This document shows positions 18,999 through 28,465 of a stretch of DNA of 64,000 nucleotides, in pieces. Source of the DNA: Desulfovibrio desulfuricans (GTDB lineage Bacteria > Desulfobacterota > Desulfovibrionia > Desulfovibrionales > Desulfovibrionaceae); NCBI RefSeq assembly GCF_004801255.1, contig NZ_CP036295.1, positions 62,001-126,000 on the forward strand, read 5' to 3'. Each line of letters begins with the position of its first letter. Within the stretch, counting starts at the first letter, position 1. Made by a program: the position numbers and the translations under genes. The notes beneath the pieces are model-generated. The model was not told the DNA's origin and did not search any database. It worked only from the letters and a program-made list of their open reading frames with translations.

Positions 18999-20138
18999 AT
19001 GTCCATGCGTCTTTCCCGTTCCATTGTGGGTGAAGCAGAAGCCCGCGCAGTCAGCCGCGTCATCACTGAAGATGGCTACCTCGGCATGGGCAACGAGGTG
19101 CGCCTTTTTGAAGAAGAAGTGGCGCGCTACATTGGCGTCAAGCCCAGTCAGGTTATCACGGTCAATACGGGCACAGCGGCCCTGCATCTGGCTGTGGACG
19201 CCGTTGCCGCGCAGTGCCGCGTAGACGGCAAACCCGAAGTCCTCGTTCCATCGCTTACCTTTGTGGCGTCTTTTCAGGCCATCGCCGCCGCAGGCTGCGT
19301 GCCTGTGGCCTGCGATGTGCTGGCAGAAACCGGCACCATTGATCTTGCCGATGCCGAGCGCCGCGTGACCCCCCGCACCATTGCCATCATGCCAGTGCAC
19401 TATGCCAGCAACCCCTGGCATCTCGATGCCGTGTACAGTTTTGCCCGCGACAGGGGCCTGCGCGTTGTGGAAGACGCCGCCCATGCCTTTGGCTGCAAAA
19501 GCCACGGGCGCATGATCGGCAGCTTTGGCGACATGGTCTGCTTCAGCTTTGACGGCATAAAAAATATCACCTGCGGCGAAGGCGGCTGTCTGGTGGCCTT
19601 TGACGAAGAGGCCGGGCAGCTGGCTTCGGACGCCCGCCTGCTCTCTGTGGCCAACGATGCGCAAAAGCGCTTTACGGGCGGGCGCTCGTGGGATCCGGAC
19701 GTCAAGCGGCAGGGCTGGCGCTACCATATGAGCAACATCATGGCCGCCATTGGCCGCGTACAGCTTGGACGCCTTGAGGCGGAATTCATACCGGCCAGGC
19801 GGGCGCTTACAGCCATTTATGAAGAACGGCTCGCCGGGGTGGACGGTCTGGCGTTGCTGGCCACTGACCCGCAGGATTTTGTTGTGCGCCACATCATGCC
19901 CGTGCGTGTGCTTGACGGCCGCAAGGACGCGGTCAAGGAATTTTTGGCCGCGCGGGACATCCCCACCGGCGTGCACTACAAGCCCAACCACCTGTTGAGC
20001 TGCTTTGGCGGGGGAGCCCAGTCGCTGCCCGTAACAGAGCAGCTCTATGCCGAGCTGGTAACCCTGCCCCTGCACCCCGGCCTCAGCGTCGAAGATGTGG
20101 AGAGCGTGTGCGAAGCGCTTGTTGCGGCACTGAAGTAA
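18999..20138 (+). CDS. DegT/DnrJ/EryC1/StrS family sugar aminotransferase
   Basis: This PLP enzyme of 379 residues belongs to the family that aminates keto-deoxy nucleotide sugars. The PLP-lysine is Lys188 in SFDGIKNITCGEGG. Asp159 in VVEDAAHAFG contacts the cofactor ring nitrogen, and NTGTAALHLA (56-65) binds the phosphate. GGAGG stands 5 bases before the first of two close ATGs; the first is used. The gene is followed by a GtrA protein and a family 2 glycosyltransferase, so it probably makes an amino sugar for a surface glycan or flagellin. Exact sugar unknown. Confidence 0.88.
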   Translation: MSMRLSRSIVGEAEARAVSRVITEDGYLGMGNEVRLFEEEVARYIGVKPSQVITVNTGTAALHLAVDAVAAQCRVDGKPEVLVPSLTFVASFQAIAAAGCVPVACDVLAETGTIDLADAERRVTPRTIAIMPVHYASNPWHLDAVYSFARDRGLRVVEDAAHAFGCKSHGRMIGSFGDMVCFSFDGIKNITCGEGGCLVAFDEEAGQLASDARLLSVANDAQKRFTGGRSWDPDVKRQGWRYHMSNIMAAIGRVQLGRLEAEFIPARRALTAIYEERLAGVDGLALLATDPQDFVVRHIMPVRVLDGRKDAVKEFLAARDIPTGVHYKPNHLLSCFGGGAQSLPVTEQLYAELVTLPLHPGLSVEDVESVCEALVAALK

Positions 20139-20162
20139 CCGCATCCGCAAGGGTGGCCCGCC

Positions 20163-20699
20163 GTGGCTAGCGGCTGGCAAAGACTGCCTGGCTGCTCCCG
20201 GCTTGCGGCGCTGGCGCGCGGGCTTTTGGCCCGGCGCTGGGTGCGCTTTGGCATTGTGGGCGGCGCGGCTTCGGCGAGCTACTTTTTGCTGGGGTTGCTG
20301 TTTGTCAACGTGCTGCAGCTACCTACGCTGGCGGGCAATGCCCTGGCCTTTGCGCTCAGTTTTATCGTATCCTATCTTGGGCAATGCCTGTGGACGTTCC
20401 GCGCGGCGGATGCGGGCGCGGGCATTGCCACCCACCGCTCCATGCTGCCGCGCTATGCGGCTACCCAGGCCGTGGGCCTGGGTCTGAATTCAGCCATTAT
20501 CTGGCTGCTCATGCAAATGGGCGTCCCCTATGCCTGGGCCATGCCCATAGCCGTATTGCTTGTGCCGGTTATGGTCTATATGCTGTGCAAAGTCTGGGTA
20601 TTCAAAAAGCAGGCGTCGTTTGCCCCGGTCGGAGCAAGGCAGACGCCTCCGCAACCTTCGGCCGACTCCGGCCCTGCCCGCAACAAGGATAACGCATGA
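20163..20699 (+). CDS. GtrA family membrane protein
   Basis: The GTG at 20163 starts a 178-residue protein with four predicted membrane helices (about 25-48, 55-75, 96-118, 122-145). The characteristic FGIVGGAASASYFLL and FIVSYLGQCLWTFR signatures are present, and it ends in a Pro-rich hydrophilic tail. GtrA-like proteins are thought to flip or present polyprenyl-phosphate-linked sugars for O-antigen or wall modification. Its last codon overlaps the ATG of the downstream glycosyltransferase by four bases, a typical GtrA/GtrB-like pairing. The start is not certain, as no strong ribosome binding site is seen. Confidence 0.82.
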   Translation: MASGWQRLPGCSRLAALARGLLARRWVRFGIVGGAASASYFLLGLLFVNVLQLPTLAGNALAFALSFIVSYLGQCLWTFRAADAGAGIATHRSMLPRYAATQAVGLGLNSAIIWLLMQMGVPYAWAMPIAVLLVPVMVYMLCKVWVFKKQASFAPVGARQTPPQPSADSGPARNKDNA

Positions 20700-21670
20700 A
20701 TGCCCCAGCTGTTTCGGTTATCATGAACTGCCTGAACAGTTCCCGCGATCTGCGCGAAGCCATGGACAGCCTCATGGCCCAGACCTTTGCGGATTTTGAA
20801 GTCATTTTTTGGGACAATTGCTCCACTGACGGGAGCCCCGCCATTGCCCGGAGTTACGGCGACAGGGTGCGCTATTTTCGCGGCGAGACCATCGTGCCGC
20901 TGGGCGAGGGGCGCAACCTGGCGCTGGCCCAGGCGCGCGGGCGCTATCTGGCCTTTCTCGACTGCGACGACGTGTGGAAACCCACCAAGCTGGAGCGCCA
21001 GGTCGCCCTGTTTGAAGCCAACCCCCGCGTGGGGCTGGTATGCACCGATACGGAGATATTTGACGGCAGGCGGGTGCTCAAACGGCTGTTTGCCGAAACC
21101 TCGCCCGCAAGAGGCATGGCCTTTGCCGCGCTGATGCAGCGGCAGTGGATATCCATGTCGTCGGCCATGGTCAGCCGCGAGGCGCTGACGAGCCTTTCGG
21201 CGGATAAAATTCCCTCCGGGCAGGGCAGCAACGGGGGCTGGTTTGACCAGAGCCTCAACGTCTGCGAAGAGGCCGACGTTTTTTATCGCATTGCCCACGA
21301 CTGGGAGCTGGACTTTGTGGATGAGCCCCTGACCATGTGGCGGGTGCACGGCAACAACACCACGTTCAGAAAATTTGGGCAATTTGCCGATGAAACCCTG
21401 CGCATACTTGAAAAGCACCGGATGCTTTATCCCGGATATGATCAGGAATATTCGGAGCTTGTAGCAATGATGACCCGCAGGGCGGGTTTTCAGAAAGCAG
21501 TGGCGCTGTGGCGCGAGGGACACAACAGCGCCGCCCGCGAGGCTATAAAGCCCTGGCGGTACAGCGGGCTCAAGTTCAAGATTTTTTGGTGGGCCAGTTA
21601 CCTGCCTGGAGTTTTTTTTGACATGGCCGCCCGCCTCTATTTCGCTCTACCCGCCAATTTGCGACAATAG
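20696..21670 (+). CDS. Glycosyltransferase family 2
   Basis: The 324-residue protein opens with the GT-A Rossmann motif SVIMNCLNSSRDL. It has the nucleotide-sugar-binding DNCSTDGS (40-47) and the metal motif LDCDD (Asp89, Asp91). It lacks the C-terminal double membrane helix of GtrB-type enzymes, with only a weak hydrophobic stretch near residues 293-315. Coupled to the GtrA gene by an ATGA overlap, it probably transfers a sugar onto a lipid carrier or glycan. Donor and acceptor are unknown. Confidence 0.87.
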   Translation: MNAPAVSVIMNCLNSSRDLREAMDSLMAQTFADFEVIFWDNCSTDGSPAIARSYGDRVRYFRGETIVPLGEGRNLALAQARGRYLAFLDCDDVWKPTKLERQVALFEANPRVGLVCTDTEIFDGRRVLKRLFAETSPARGMAFAALMQRQWISMSSAMVSREALTSLSADKIPSGQGSNGGWFDQSLNVCEEADVFYRIAHDWELDFVDEPLTMWRVHGNNTTFRKFGQFADETLRILEKHRMLYPGYDQEYSELVAMMTRRAGFQKAVALWREGHNSAAREAIKPWRYSGLKFKIFWWASYLPGVFFDMAARLYFALPANLRQ

Positions 21671-21706
21671 CGCTAAGTTTTGTGTCGTCAATATAGGAAA
21701 AACGTG

Positions 21707-21733
21707 TTGTTTTTTTGGCTAAAAGATTATATT
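21707..21733 (+). promoter_or_regulatory. Weak promoter candidate for lactate permease
   Basis: TTGTTT (21707-21712), 15 bases, TATATT (21728-21733). It lies in the only AT-rich stretch between the glycosyltransferase and the permease; spacing is short. Confidence 0.25.
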
Positions 21734-21843
21734 CGCTCTCAATGGTCTTAGAGGGGGACAAGGTAGTATTACAGGGTCGCACGGAAGGGACTCCGCACTG
21801 CCATATGCCCCCTAGTAACACATAACAGTTGAGGGTCTGTTAT

Positions 21844-23517
21844 ATGGTTTGGACACAAGTGTATGATCCATTGGAAAAAATGCTGGGCTCTTCTGGTTAC
21901 CTCTTGTCTGCCCTAGTGGCAGCCATCCCCCTGTACATTCTCTTTTACATGCTGGCAGTAAAGCGGGCTGCCGGGCACAAAGCCGCTTTCTGCGGCACGC
22001 TCGCAGCTGTTTTGCTGGCTATTGTTGCCTGGCACATGCCTGTGGGTCTGGCTGTCAACGCTACAGTCAAAGGCGCTGCCTTCGGTCTGTTCCCCATCGT
22101 CTGGATTATCATCACCGCCGTTTGGATTTACAATATGACGGTGGAATCCGGTGAATTTGAGATCATCAAAAATTCACTGGCCAGCATGACGGATGACCGC
22201 CGCCTGCAGGCGATTTTCATCGCCTTCGCCTTCGGTTCCTTCATTGAAGGCACCGCCGGTTTCGGCACCCCTGTGGCCATCACCGCCGCCATGCTGGTGG
22301 GTCTTGGCTTTAATCCGCTTTACGCTGCTGGTATCTGTCTTATCGCCAACACCGCGCCCGTTGCCTTTGGCGCTATCGGCGTGCCGATCCTTGTGGCCGG
22401 CGCGGCCTCCGGTCTGCCCAACGCCAACGGTGAAGCCGTGCACCACATCAGCCAGATCGTGGGCCGCCAGCTTCCTTTCCTGTCCATAATCGTGCCTTGC
22501 TGGGTTTCCGTCACCATGTGCGGTTTCAAGCGTTCCCTTGAGGTGCTGCCCGCCCTGGTGGTTGCTGGCGTGTGCTTTGCCGGTACCCAGTTCTGGACTT
22601 CTAACCACCTTGGACCTTACCTGCCGGACATTTTGTCCGCCATGGTGACCATTATTGGTCTTATCCTTCTGCTGCGCGTCTGGAAGCCCAAGAACATCTT
22701 CCACTTCCCCGACGAAAAAGTGTCGGAAGGTCCAGTTAAGTCCAACTATCCCGGTGGTCAAGTTATTCGCGCCTGGATGCCTTACATCATTCTTGCCGCT
22801 CTTGTTACCGTTTGGGGCCTGCCTGACTTCAAGGCCGCGATGAAGCCTTTTGAAGGCTGGGCGCTGAACATTCCGTGGCCCGGTTTGCATGGCGCCATCG
22901 AAAAAATGCCCCCGCTCGTCAAGGCGGCCTCGGTATATGCGGCTACGTATAGCTTCAACTTCATCACCTCGGGCGGCACGGCCATCTTCATTGCTGGCGT
23001 TATTTCCGCCTTTGTGATGCCCGGGTATAACATCGGCCGCGGTTTTGCGTGCTTTGTGCGCACCATATTCCAGCTGCGTTACCCCATCGCGACCATCGCC
23101 ATGATTCTGGGCCTGGCCGAAATCATGAACGCCTCCGGCATGAGCGGTACGTTGGGTCTGGCCTTTACCATGACCGGCGCCCTGTACCCCTTCTTTGCTC
23201 CTCTGCTGGGCTGGTTGGGCGTGTTCCTGACCGGTTCGGACACTTCGTCCAACGCCCTGTTCGCCAACCTGCAGGCCACAACGGCCAACCAGGTGGGCGT
23301 GGACCCCTACCTGACCGTCGCCTCCAACTCTTCCGGCGGCGTTACGGGCAAGATGATTTCGCCCCAGTCCATCTCTGTGGCGACTTCGGCTACCGGTATG
23401 GTAGGCCAGGAAGGCAACCTCTTCCGCTTCACGGTCTTCCATTCTCTGGCCATGACCTTGGTTGTCTGCATTATCACCTTGCTTCAGGCGTACCCGCTTA
23501 AGTGGATGCTGCCGTAA
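21844..23517 (+). CDS. lldP: L-lactate permease (LctP family)
   Basis: This 557-residue polytopic transporter of the LctP family imports lactate (and often glycolate) by proton symport; lactate is the classic electron donor for Desulfovibrio. The ATG at 21844 is preferred because GAGGG precedes it; a TTG 15 bases earlier is in frame but sits on that site. About 13-14 hydrophobic helices are visible. Family motifs include GSFIEGTAGFGTPVAI (about 133-148), NTAPVAFGAIGVPI and a C-terminal GSDTSSNALF. Codon use is strongly biased, as for a highly expressed gene. It is monocistronic with a strong terminator. Confidence 0.95.
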   Translation: MVWTQVYDPLEKMLGSSGYLLSALVAAIPLYILFYMLAVKRAAGHKAAFCGTLAAVLLAIVAWHMPVGLAVNATVKGAAFGLFPIVWIIITAVWIYNMTVESGEFEIIKNSLASMTDDRRLQAIFIAFAFGSFIEGTAGFGTPVAITAAMLVGLGFNPLYAAGICLIANTAPVAFGAIGVPILVAGAASGLPNANGEAVHHISQIVGRQLPFLSIIVPCWVSVTMCGFKRSLEVLPALVVAGVCFAGTQFWTSNHLGPYLPDILSAMVTIIGLILLLRVWKPKNIFHFPDEKVSEGPVKSNYPGGQVIRAWMPYIILAALVTVWGLPDFKAAMKPFEGWALNIPWPGLHGAIEKMPPLVKAASVYAATYSFNFITSGGTAIFIAGVISAFVMPGYNIGRGFACFVRTIFQLRYPIATIAMILGLAEIMNASGMSGTLGLAFTMTGALYPFFAPLLGWLGVFLTGSDTSSNALFANLQATTANQVGVDPYLTVASNSSGGVTGKMISPQSISVATSATGMVGQEGNLFRFTVFHSLAMTLVVCIITLLQAYPLKWMLP

Positions 23518-23541
23518 ACGTGGTTTACCTTCCGTAATGCG

Positions 23542-23569
23542 ACGCCGCCCCGCAAGGGGCGGCGTTTTT
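23542..23569 (+). terminator. Rho-independent terminator of lactate permease
   Basis: ACGCCGCCCC-GCAA-GGGGCGGCGT is a perfect 10-pair stem with a tetraloop, followed by a T-run. Confidence 0.85.
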
Positions 23570-23708
23570 GCGTTTTTGCGGCGTATGCAGGGATAGGGCC
23601 CCGCGTCAAAACCGGTCTCTCGCAAGGCCTTGCCGGGCAAGCATTTTGGCCAGTCTTGCCAGCCGGGCTTGCGTGCTTTATGGTGCGCTGCAATGCTTGG
23701 AGGAGTAA

Positions 23709-25523
23709 ATGGATTCGCAGCAGGTCTCTTTTTCTACTATCATCAAATCGCTGGGCCTTGTGTTTGGCGATATCGGCACAAGCCCCATCTACACGCTGGC
23801 CGTCATATTTTTACTCACAGAACGCACGGAGGCCCATTTTATCGGCATTTTGTCGCTGATAATCTGGACCTTGCTGCTGCTTGTGACGGTGGGCTACGCG
23901 TGGCTCGCCATGAGCCTGAGCAAGGGCGGCGAGGGTGGAACCATTGTGCTGCTTTCCATTTTGCGGCCGCTGCTCAAATCGTCCAAAAAGCTCGGCGTTG
24001 CTTCGGTGCTGGCCTTTGTGGGCGTTTCGCTGCTCATCGGCGACGGGGTCATCACACCCGCCATTTCCATTCTCTCCGCCGTGGAAGGCCTGACCCTTGT
24101 GCCCGGACTGGAAGATACGTCCAAGGGCGTTATTGTGGGGCTGGCTCTGGCAATTACTGTAGTGCTGTTTGCCGTGCAGCGTAGGGGCAGCGGTGCTGTC
24201 TCCGTTGTTTTTGGACCTGTCATGGCCCTGTGGTTCGTGGTGCTGGCTTTTTCTGGCGGGGTCTCCATTGTGCAGACTCCGCAGGTGATCAAGGCCCTGA
24301 ACCCCTGGTACGCCATTGATTTTATGATCCACAACGGTCTGGTGAGCTTTTTTGTGCTTTCAGAGGTCATACTGTGCGCAACCGGCGGCGAGGCTCTGTA
24401 TGCGGATATGGGCCACATGGGGCGCAAGCCCATCATTGCCGCCTGGGGCATTGTGCTTTTGGCCCTGATTGCCAGCTACATGGGGCAGACTTCGTTTCTG
24501 ATTCGCAACCCCGGCGCGGAAAACGTGCTGTTTGAAATGATCAACAGCCAGGCGCACTATCTCTACGTCCCCTTTCTTGCGCTCAGCCTGATGGCGACAG
24601 TCATTGCCTCTCAGGCGCTCATCAGCGGGCTGTTTTCTATCATGTATCAGAGCATGGCCACCCATATCATGCCGCTGTTTAAGGTCGATTACACCTCCAA
24701 GGAGCTGCATTCGCAGATCTACATCAATTCGGTGAACTGGGGCCTGTTTATCGCGGTGGTGCTTGTGATCTGCGGCTTTGGCGAATCGCACAAGCTGGCT
24801 GCCGCCTATGGTCTGGCGGTTACGGGCACTATGACCATCACCGGTATTTTTATGGTGTGGATATTCCACCTGCAGGGCAGAAACTTTAAAGCCGTGATTG
24901 CGGCCTTTGTCTGCGCTCTTGATTTTGTCTATCTGCTGGCGAACTTCTATAAGTTCCCGCACGGCGGCTACTGGTCCATACTTATTTCGCTTATCCCGCT
25001 TTCGGTTATCCTTGTGTACACGCAGGGGCAGAAGGCCGCCTACCAGCGCATGCGCCCCATGGGCAAAGAGCAGTTTTTAAAGAAATTTGCCGAAGAAAAA
25101 GCCCAGGGACACACCATACGGGGCACTGCTATCTTTTTTTTGCGCAATCTGGACAAGGTTTCGCCCTACATTGTCAAAACCATGTTCAGCAACGGCATCA
25201 TTTATGAGCAAAACATCATGCTGTGCATGGCGCGTACCTATGAACCCACGGGCGTGATCTGGCGCTTTGCCGAAGACCCGGCGGAAGGTATCCGCGTTTT
25301 TGAAGTTTCCGCTGGCTATATGGAAGTTGTGGACATCGACCACATCATGTCCGAGGCGGGCATAAAGCCGCGAGTCATCTTTTACGGCGTGGAGGACATC
25401 CTCACCAGCTCCCCGCTGTGGCGTATTTACGCCCTGATCAAAAAGCTGGCCCCGTCGTTTGTGCAGTTTTACAAAATGCCGGTGCACGCCGTACACGGGG
25501 TCATCAGCAGAATTGACATGTAA
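23709..25523 (+). CDS. kup: Kup-type potassium transporter
   Basis: Kup proteins import K+ by proton symport. GGAGG five bases before the ATG fixes the start of this 604-residue protein. It opens with the family signature LGLVFGDIGTSPIYTL (15-30), continues with GGEGGTIVLLSIL and GDGVITPAISILSAVEG, and has about 12 membrane helices up to residue 440. A C-terminal cytoplasmic domain of about 160 residues follows. Length and motifs are normal. The small lipoprotein gene follows 35 bases downstream and is probably cotranscribed. Confidence 0.94.
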   Translation: MDSQQVSFSTIIKSLGLVFGDIGTSPIYTLAVIFLLTERTEAHFIGILSLIIWTLLLLVTVGYAWLAMSLSKGGEGGTIVLLSILRPLLKSSKKLGVASVLAFVGVSLLIGDGVITPAISILSAVEGLTLVPGLEDTSKGVIVGLALAITVVLFAVQRRGSGAVSVVFGPVMALWFVVLAFSGGVSIVQTPQVIKALNPWYAIDFMIHNGLVSFFVLSEVILCATGGEALYADMGHMGRKPIIAAWGIVLLALIASYMGQTSFLIRNPGAENVLFEMINSQAHYLYVPFLALSLMATVIASQALISGLFSIMYQSMATHIMPLFKVDYTSKELHSQIYINSVNWGLFIAVVLVICGFGESHKLAAAYGLAVTGTMTITGIFMVWIFHLQGRNFKAVIAAFVCALDFVYLLANFYKFPHGGYWSILISLIPLSVILVYTQGQKAAYQRMRPMGKEQFLKKFAEEKAQGHTIRGTAIFFLRNLDKVSPYIVKTMFSNGIIYEQNIMLCMARTYEPTGVIWRFAEDPAEGIRVFEVSAGYMEVVDIDHIMSEAGIKPRVIFYGVEDILTSSPLWRIYALIKKLAPSFVQFYKMPVHAVHGVISRIDM

Positions 25524-25558
25524 GGCCGCCGCCGTGCTGGGCAAAAGGAGGCCCCGGG

Positions 25559-25831
25559 ATGTACAATTACGCGCGCTTTGTCCGCCTGTTGCTGCTGTGC
25601 CTGACGGCTGGACTCTGGCTTGGGGGCTGTGCCCAGCAGCAACGGCAGCCTCTCTCGTTTGACGACCAGCAGGCGCTGGCTGCCAACAGGCAGTGCAGGG
25701 CCGAAGCCACGCAGATGAACAACGAGTGGCGCGGCGACACCAGTTATTTTCCCTGGCGATCCTATTACAATATGTGCATGCGGCGGTTTGAGATAAGCGA
25801 TGAACAGATGCGCAGACTCCGGCTGCCGTAA
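25559..25831 (+). CDS. Small lipoprotein of unknown function
   Basis: AAAAGGAGG (25544-25552) gives a strong ribosome binding site. The 90-residue product has a lipoprotein signal peptide (hydrophobic residues 10-20, lipobox LGGC with Cys24), so it should be lipid-anchored. The mature part is short and charged, with two further cysteines near residues 46 and 74 that could form a disulfide. No family recognised. It follows kup on the same strand. Confidence 0.75.
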   Translation: MYNYARFVRLLLLCLTAGLWLGGCAQQQRQPLSFDDQQALAANRQCRAEATQMNNEWRGDTSYFPWRSYYNMCMRRFEISDEQMRRLRLP

Positions 25832-26040
25832 ACGGCCGCGCCGTGCACGGCGGCTGGCAAATTGCCCGACGAGGCATGACGCTATCGGCTAGCGGTCAAC
25901 CGGGCGTCTCTGGCGGCGCTACAAGGCCTTTTTTAAATTTTACGGCTTCGTAGTAGTCGTTGCGGGAGATGACGCCGGGAAGGCCGTTTCTGCTCCAAAT
26001 TTGCCAATGTCTTGAAACGGGCAGGTACTGCTGCGCATAT

Positions 26041-26074
26041 AAAAAAAGGGTGACTTTTCAGTCACCCTTTTTTT
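26041..26074 (-). terminator. Bidirectional terminator downstream of lepA
   Basis: AAAAAAAGGGTGAC pairs perfectly with GTCACCCTTTTTTT around a 6-base loop. T-runs exist on both strands, and it lies 12 bases past the lepA stop. Confidence 0.85.
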
Positions 26075-26085
26075 GCATTCGCTGA

Positions 26086-27891
26086 TTATTCGTCCCCGAC
26101 TTTGAGCGCCGCCAAAAACGCTTCCTGCGGCAACTCGACGTTGCCCATGCGCTTCATGCGTTTTTTGCCTTCCTTCTGCTTTTCCAGCAGTTTGCGCTTA
26201 CGGGTGATGTCGCCGCCGTAGCACTTGGCCGTGACGTCCTTGCGGAAGGCCGAGACGGTCTCGCGGGCGATGATCTTTTGCCCGATGGCCGCCTGAATGG
26301 CCACCTGGAACAGCTGGCGCGGGATGCTGCGCTTGAGCTTGAGCGCCAGCCCGCGCCCGTAGGTGTAGGCGCGGTCGCGGTGCACAATGACCGCCAGGGC
26401 GTCAACGGTTTCGCCGTTGAGCATGATGTCGAGCCGCACGAGATCGGAGGCGCGGTAGTCCAGCGGGTGGTAGTCCATGGAGGCGTAGCCGCGCGTGGCC
26501 GACTTGAGCCGGTCAAAAAAGTCGTAAACAATTTCCGCAAACGGCAGCTCATAGGTCACGACAACGCGGTTGGTTGCCAGATAGTGCAGGTTTTTTTGCG
26601 TGCCGCGCTTTTCTTCGCACAGTTTCATGACATTGCCCACGTAGTCGTTGGGCACGTGGATGTCCATGGTTACGTATGGCTCGTACAGCTCCCGTACCTT
26701 GGTGGGGTCTGGCAGGTGGCTGGGGTTGTCGATGTCCATGCTTTTGCCGTCGTTGGTGTCCACCTTGTAGACCACCGAAGGCGCGGTGGCGATGAGGCTG
26801 ACCTCAAATTCGCGTTCCAGCCGCTCCTGAATGATCTCCATATGCAGCAGGCCCAAAAAGCCGCAGCGAAAGCCAAAACCCAGGGCCTGCGAGGTTTCCG
26901 GCTCAAATGAAAAGGCCGCGTCGTTGAGCTGCAGCTTTTCCAGAGCGGTTTTGAGGTTCTCGTACTCGTCGGATTCCGTGGGGTACAGACCGCAAAAAAC
27001 CATGGGCTTCACTTCGGTAAAGCCGGGCACGGGCGATGAGGCCGGGTTGTCTGCAAGGGTGATGGTGTCGCCCACGCGGGCGTCGCCCAGATCCTTGATG
27101 GAGCCGCACATAAAGCCCACCTCGCCCGTATGCAGCGCGTCGACGTCTGTGGCCTCGGGCGAAAAAACGCCCAGCCGCAGCACTTCATATTCCTTGCCCG
27201 TGCTCATGAGACGCACGATCTCGTTAAGCTTGATGGCCCCGTCCATAACACGGAAAAGAATCACCACGCCCTGATAGCTGTCGTACCAGGAGTCGAAAAT
27301 AAGCGCCTTGAGCGGAGCTTTTTCGTCGCCGTGGGGCGCTGGCAGGCGGTGCACAATGGCTTCTAGCACCGCGTCCACGCCCATGCCGGTTTTGGCGGAG
27401 ACGGGCAAGGCTCCTGCGCAGTCGAGACCGATGCTTTCTTCAATCTCGGCCTTGACGCGGTCCACTTCGGCGCTGGGCAGGTCGATCTTGTTGAGCACGG
27501 GGACGATTTCGTGGTCATGGTCAAGAGCGAGATACACGTTGGCCAGTGTCTGCGCCTCGACGCCCTGCGTGGCGTCTACCACCAGCAGCGCGCCTTCGCA
27601 GGCTGCCAGAGAGCGCGAGACTTCATAGTTGAAGTCCACATGGCCGGGCGTATCGATGAGGTTAAGCTCGTACACCTGCCCGTTTTGTGCGGTGTAGGGA
27701 ATGCGCACTGTCTGGGCCTTGATGGTGATGCCGCGCTCCCGTTCCAGATCCATTTTGTCTAGGTACTGCTGACGCGCCTCCCGCTTGCTGACAACCTGGG
27801 TCAGCTCAAGAATGCGGTCGGCCAGGGTGGATTTGCCATGGTCGATGTGGGCGATAATGCAAAAATTGCGGATATTTTCCTGCTTGGGCAT
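26086..27891 (-). CDS. lepA: Elongation factor 4 (back-translocating GTPase)
   Basis: LepA binds stalled ribosomes and acts in translation and ribosome biogenesis. From the second of two close ATGs (27891, better spaced from AGGA than the one at 27897) it is 601 residues. Motifs: G1 AHIDHGKST (15-23), the Switch I region with RERGIT, G3 DTPGHVDF, G4 NKID. The LepA-specific C-terminal domain ends in a Lys/Arg-rich tail ([17 protein letters not shown]), normal for the family. It is a single gene with its own terminator. Confidence 0.96.
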   Translation of the reverse strand: MPKQENIRNFCIIAHIDHGKSTLADRILELTQVVSKREARQQYLDKMDLERERGITIKAQTVRIPYTAQNGQVYELNLIDTPGHVDFNYEVSRSLAACEGALLVVDATQGVEAQTLANVYLALDHDHEIVPVLNKIDLPSAEVDRVKAEIEESIGLDCAGALPVSAKTGMGVDAVLEAIVHRLPAPHGDEKAPLKALIFDSWYDSYQGVVILFRVMDGAIKLNEIVRLMSTGKEYEVLRLGVFSPEATDVDALHTGEVGFMCGSIKDLGDARVGDTITLADNPASSPVPGFTEVKPMVFCGLYPTESDEYENLKTALEKLQLNDAAFSFEPETSQALGFGFRCGFLGLLHMEIIQERLEREFEVSLIATAPSVVYKVDTNDGKSMDIDNPSHLPDPTKVRELYEPYVTMDIHVPNDYVGNVMKLCEEKRGTQKNLHYLATNRVVVTYELPFAEIVYDFFDRLKSATRGYASMDYHPLDYRASDLVRLDIMLNGETVDALAVIVHRDRAYTYGRGLALKLKRSIPRQLFQVAIQAAIGQKIIARETVSAFRKDVTAKCYGGDITRKRKLLEKQKEGKKRMKRMGNVELPQEAFLAALKVGDE

Positions 27892-28003
27892 GGTCATGTC
27901 CTGGAAAACCGGATGGGGTTGGCGGCTGTTTTCCGCGTTGAACCTGAATCAATATCCAAGATTCGCGCGGAAGTCTATTTGCTGTTGGGTGGAACCCGTG
28001 CAG

Positions 28004-28378
28004 CTACCTGTCGGTGGTAATGGGCAAGGAGCAGAGAAAAAACAGATCGAACGTAATTTTCTTTTTGCGTATTTCAGTATAGCTTGGATCTTTGGTAGAA
28101 ACTTCTATTGATGATCTGTTGTCTTTACGTTGGTGAAAAACAGATGCCGGTGTGGATATGCTATTTGCTGGAATAAAAAATACAAGTAGTTTATTATTAC
28201 TATCGCTAAGAACAATAAAGAGGTCTTGCAAAAATTTTTTATTGTCAGGCGTCATCCACCAAACAGATTTACCCCTGTTTACATTAGCAAAAACTGTATT
28301 TTTAGGCGTGATTGCTAGCTCCAGGGAATGGGTCATGAGAAAACTGACGGCCCATTTTCTGTCTACATTCCCGTTCAT
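28004..28378 (-). CDS. AT-rich orphan gene, function unknown
   Basis: The frame encodes 124 residues from an ATG at 28378 preceded by GCGGAGG at good distance, which is the main support for a real gene. Base composition is markedly AT-richer than the flanking lepA and atpC genes, and codons such as AAA, ATA and TTA are frequent, which suggests recent acquisition. The protein is mixed hydrophobic and basic, with a KRK-type stretch around residues 103-106 and no signal peptide or known motif. It lies downstream of atpC on the same strand, after a terminator-like hairpin. The opposite strand also has an open frame but no ribosome binding site. Confidence 0.5.
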   Translation of the reverse strand: MNGNVDRKWAVSFLMTHSLELAITPKNTVFANVNRGKSVWWMTPDNKKFLQDLFIVLSDSNNKLLVFFIPANSISTPASVFHQRKDNRSSIEVSTKDPSYTEIRKKKITFDLFFLCSLPITTDR

Positions 28379-28401
28379 TGGAACCTCCGCAAGAAATAAG
28401 C

Positions 28402-28443
28402 AAAGCCGCAACAGCGCGGAAGCATTCCACGCGGCTGCGGCTC
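28402..28443 (-). terminator. Probable terminator of the atp operon
   Basis: GCCGCA (28405-28410) pairs with TGCGGC (28436-28441) and an inner CGCG pairs with CGCG. On the minus strand a T-rich tract follows. The stem is imperfect. Confidence 0.5.
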
Positions 28444-28465
28444 CACAAATCTGAAAATTGGTAGC

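Noticed and set aside
22174-23640. 488-residue minus-strand open frame
   Set aside because: Shadow of the lactate permease; low-complexity Gly/His/Gln-rich product.
25832-25860. GCCGTGCACGGC palindrome after the small lipoprotein gene
   Set aside because: No T-run follows, so it was not called a terminator, and the palindrome is short in a GC-rich genome.
28152-28454. 100-residue plus-strand frame opposite the orphan gene
   Set aside because: Lacks a ribosome binding site, whereas the minus-strand frame has a good GGAGG.
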